DNA of 7,256 nucleotides from Candidatus Falkowiibacteriota bacterium (lineage in GTDB: Bacteria; Patescibacteriota; Patescibacteriia; Patescibacteriales; UBA12465), in NCBI GenBank assembly GCA_903857815.1, contig CAIOGK010000134.1, forward strand, positions 1 through 7,256, given 5' to 3'. Positions within the stretch are counted from its first letter, which is position 1. The number at the start of each line of letters is the position of its first letter. This document shows positions 5,924 through 7,256 of this stretch, one piece after another. The translations under genes were made by a program, and so were the position numbers. The notes below the pieces were generated by a model. The model searched no databases. It saw only the letters and a list, made by a program, of their open reading frames with translations, and was not told where the DNA came from.

Positions 5924-6430
5924 TTAATTTACTATTACTCTGGCCGGCTTTACAACCCGACCATTTAATTTATATCCTGGCATTATTTCCTTTTCTACAA
6001 TATCCCCAGTTCCGTCGATAGCCTCCATAGTATTGTGGTCAAATTTTTCTCCCACGGTTTTTATTTCTTCAATTCCGCGCGCTTCTAATATATCTTTAAA
6101 TTGTTTTAAAACATGTTGTACTCCTATTGCCCAAGGGCTGCTTCCCTCTGCCTCACTCAAACCATTCACGGAAAGTTTCAAATGATCATAAACAGGCAAT
6201 ATATCTTGTAAAAAATCACTCAAAGCATATTTTACAAATTCCTCTCTATCTTTAGCGGTCTGTTTAAGTAAGTTTTGATAATCAGCTAAAGCGCGAAGAT
6301 ATTTTTCTTCCATATTTGTTGGTTCCGCGACTACTGGTTCCGCAGCTACTGACTCTTCAGATACTTGTTCCTCAACTACCTTATCAACAATTTCATCTGC
6401 TTTTAATTTTTCTTGATTTTCTTTCTTCAT
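5924..6430 (-). CDS. grpE: GrpE, nucleotide exchange factor of DnaK
   Basis: GrpE is a cytoplasmic dimer that opens the DnaK nucleotide cleft to release ADP. The protein has 168 residues, slightly short for the family (about 180-200). Residues 1-40 are acidic and probably disordered, with repeats of VAEP. A long coiled-coil helix runs from about 40 to 75 and contains RALADYQNLLKQ, the degenerate family motif. A helical region follows, then the compact C-terminal beta domain, about 127-168, with the diagnostic EKFDHNTMEAI and GYKLNGRVVKPARVIVN. The beta-domain loop between these blocks is shorter than in E. coli GrpE. It begins 5 bases after hrcA, so translation is probably coupled; no strong Shine-Dalgarno sequence is visible. 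The order hrcA-grpE-dnaK-dnaJ, interrupted here by hsp20, supports the identity. Confidence 0.97.
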   Translation of the reverse strand: MKKENQEKLKADEIVDKVVEEQVSEESVAAEPVVAEPTNMEEKYLRALADYQNLLKQTAKDREEFVKYALSDFLQDILPVYDHLKLSVNGLSEAEGSSPWAIGVQHVLKQFKDILEARGIEEIKTVGEKFDHNTMEAIDGTGDIVEKEIMPGYKLNGRVVKPARVIVN

Positions 6431-6435
6431 AATTT

Positions 6436-7128
6436 TTATTCAAATTTCTTTTTAATGAATTCTACTAAAGATAAGTTACGACTATAATCCATACGCATCG
6501 GACCTAAAATTCCAAAAATGCCATGAGAATTATTATGTTTATACTTTACTAAAACTGTACTTAAAAAATTACCAAAAGGATTATTAGCACCAATTAAAAT
6601 TTGTTCGCCTTCTTCTAAATCTTCAAAAATATCATCAATGATTTCTTCCATTCTATCAATTATCCCCGAAACATCACAAACTGCGCTGGCTTGTTTAAAT
6701 TCTGGCTGAGAAAAAAGATTAGATAAACCAGTATGATATAAATCATTTTTGTGAAAGGCCCAAAAAACAGAGCCACCAGCAAGTTCGGCAATCGCTTTCG
6801 CCGTTTGACGATAAGCTAATTCATCTTTTTTAAAAATACTATCTAGTATTTTTTTATCAGCATCTTTCAGGCCTCTTACCTTTTTAGAATCTTTGATTTC
6901 TTCTAAAAATAACTCATAAGCGATTTCAGTGGGAACGCGACCAGCTGAAGTATGTGGTTGATATATATAACCCTCATCTTCAAGTTCCATCATTTCATTA
7001 CGAACTGTCGCTGGAGAAATATCAAGTTTATATTTATCAACTAAAACACCGGAAGATACCGGCTGTGCCGTTTTAAGATATTCTTTAATTATTGTTTCTA
7101 GGAGAAATTTTTTACGTTCGGTAATCAT
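6436..7128 (-). CDS. hrcA: Heat-inducible repressor HrcA, compact form
   Basis: HrcA represses heat-shock operons by binding CIRCE; its folding depends on chaperonin in studied species. Residues 1-71 form the winged-helix DNA-binding domain with SPATVRNEMMELEDEGYIYQ (38-57) and the SAGRVPT wing (61-67). The C-terminus carries the family block GILGPMRMDYSRNLSLVEF (206-224), and NLFSQPEF (137-144) matches the family's NLxxxPEF. The length is 230 residues against about 340 in Bacillus or Thermotoga. Comparing motif order from memory, the missing part lies between about residues 105 and 130, where other HrcA proteins have part of the GAF-like domain and the inserted dimerising domain. Both conserved ends are intact, so this is a short form, not a broken gene. 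A perfect CIRCE lies 32 bases upstream, implying autorepression. Only a weak AGG ten bases before the ATG resembles a ribosome-binding site. Confidence 0.95.
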   Translation of the reverse strand: MITERKKFLLETIIKEYLKTAQPVSSGVLVDKYKLDISPATVRNEMMELEDEGYIYQPHTSAGRVPTEIAYELFLEEIKDSKKVRGLKDADKKILDSIFKKDELAYRQTAKAIAELAGGSVFWAFHKNDLYHTGLSNLFSQPEFKQASAVCDVSGIIDRMEEIIDDIFEDLEEGEQILIGANNPFGNFLSTVLVKYKHNNSHGIFGILGPMRMDYSRNLSLVEFIKKKFE

Positions 7129-7160
7129 ATATTTTTAACCTAACCCCATTATAAACAAAA

Positions 7161-7187
7161 TTAGCACTCCCGTCAAGAGAGTGCTAA
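7161..7187. promoter_or_regulatory. CIRCE operator (HrcA binding site)
   Basis: TTAGCACTC (7161-7169) and GAGTGCTAA (7179-7187) form a perfect 9-bp inverted repeat with a 9-base spacer, exactly the classical CIRCE consensus. It lies 32 bases before hrcA, between the likely promoter and the start codon, where bound HrcA would block transcription of the whole heat-shock cluster. Confidence 0.97.
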
Positions 7188-7190
7188 TAT

Positions 7191-7219
7191 ATAATATAAA
7201 TCATTTAATATAAGCTAAA
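7191..7219 (-). promoter_or_regulatory. Candidate promoter of the heat-shock operon
   Basis: Immediately upstream of CIRCE the minus strand reads TATTAT (7196-7191) as a possible -10, with TTTAGC (7219-7214) 17 bp before it as a weak -35. Overlapping TATATT hexamers (7198-7193 and 7191-7186) are alternatives. Transcription would begin within or next to CIRCE, as in known HrcA-controlled operons. The bases from 7220 to the window edge show no gene. Confidence 0.4.
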
Positions 7220-7256
7220 TTCCTAGTTTTATCTTATATTCTTGATTGAGCTGATA

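Overview
The window is a compact, AT-rich bacterial segment in which every credible gene lies on the minus strand, so it reads from right (7256) to left (1). It holds a CIRCE-controlled heat-shock cluster, hrcA-grpE-hsp20-dnaK-dnaJ, then a small unrecognised cysteine-rich protein, a TatD-family hydrolase, and the start of an F-type ATP synthase operon (an AtpZ/AtpI-like protein and a truncated atpB). The short HrcA, short GrpE, tight packing and a tiny lineage-type cysteine-rich protein suggest a reduced-genome bacterium of the Candidate Phyla Radiation (Patescibacteria), perhaps the Parcubacteria side. That assignment is inference. All frames read well with the standard code and there is no sign of UGA recoding, so the Gracilibacteria/Absconditabacteria code is not indicated.

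Right end (7129-7256): an AT-rich promoter region with a perfect CIRCE operator (9-bp arms, 9-bp spacer) just before hrcA. Heat-shock cluster (2355-7128): HrcA is the CIRCE repressor; GrpE, DnaK and DnaJ are the nucleotide-exchange factor, Hsp70 and J-protein of one folding machine; a small heat-shock protein (Hsp20) sits between grpE and dnaK. hrcA and grpE are 5 bases apart and hsp20 and dnaK 10 bases apart. The two wider gaps carry possible control elements: a promoter-like sequence before hsp20 and a 10-bp hairpin between dnaK and dnaJ. A weak terminator-like hairpin overlaps the dnaJ stop.

Middle (1170-2340): a 64-residue protein with three tandem seven-residue Cys-Cys repeats appears to be its own transcription unit, with a promoter-like sequence upstream and a strong intrinsic terminator 19 bases after its stop. 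tatD follows directly after that terminator, has the best Shine-Dalgarno sequence in the window and keeps all expected metal-binding residues.

Left end (1-1133): a near-consensus sigma-70-type promoter (TTGACA, 17 bp, TATAAG) precedes the AtpZ/AtpI-like gene and atpB. atpB is cut off by the window edge but contains the essential arginine motif. This looks like the start of the ATP synthase operon, with the remaining subunits beyond the left edge. No tRNA, rRNA, CRISPR array, insertion sequence or sign of a mobile element was seen, and no gene-free stretch reaches 300 bases. The most unfamiliar item is the cysteine-rich peptide; the rest is recognisable chaperone, hydrolase and energy-conversion machinery with some reduced-genome peculiarities.
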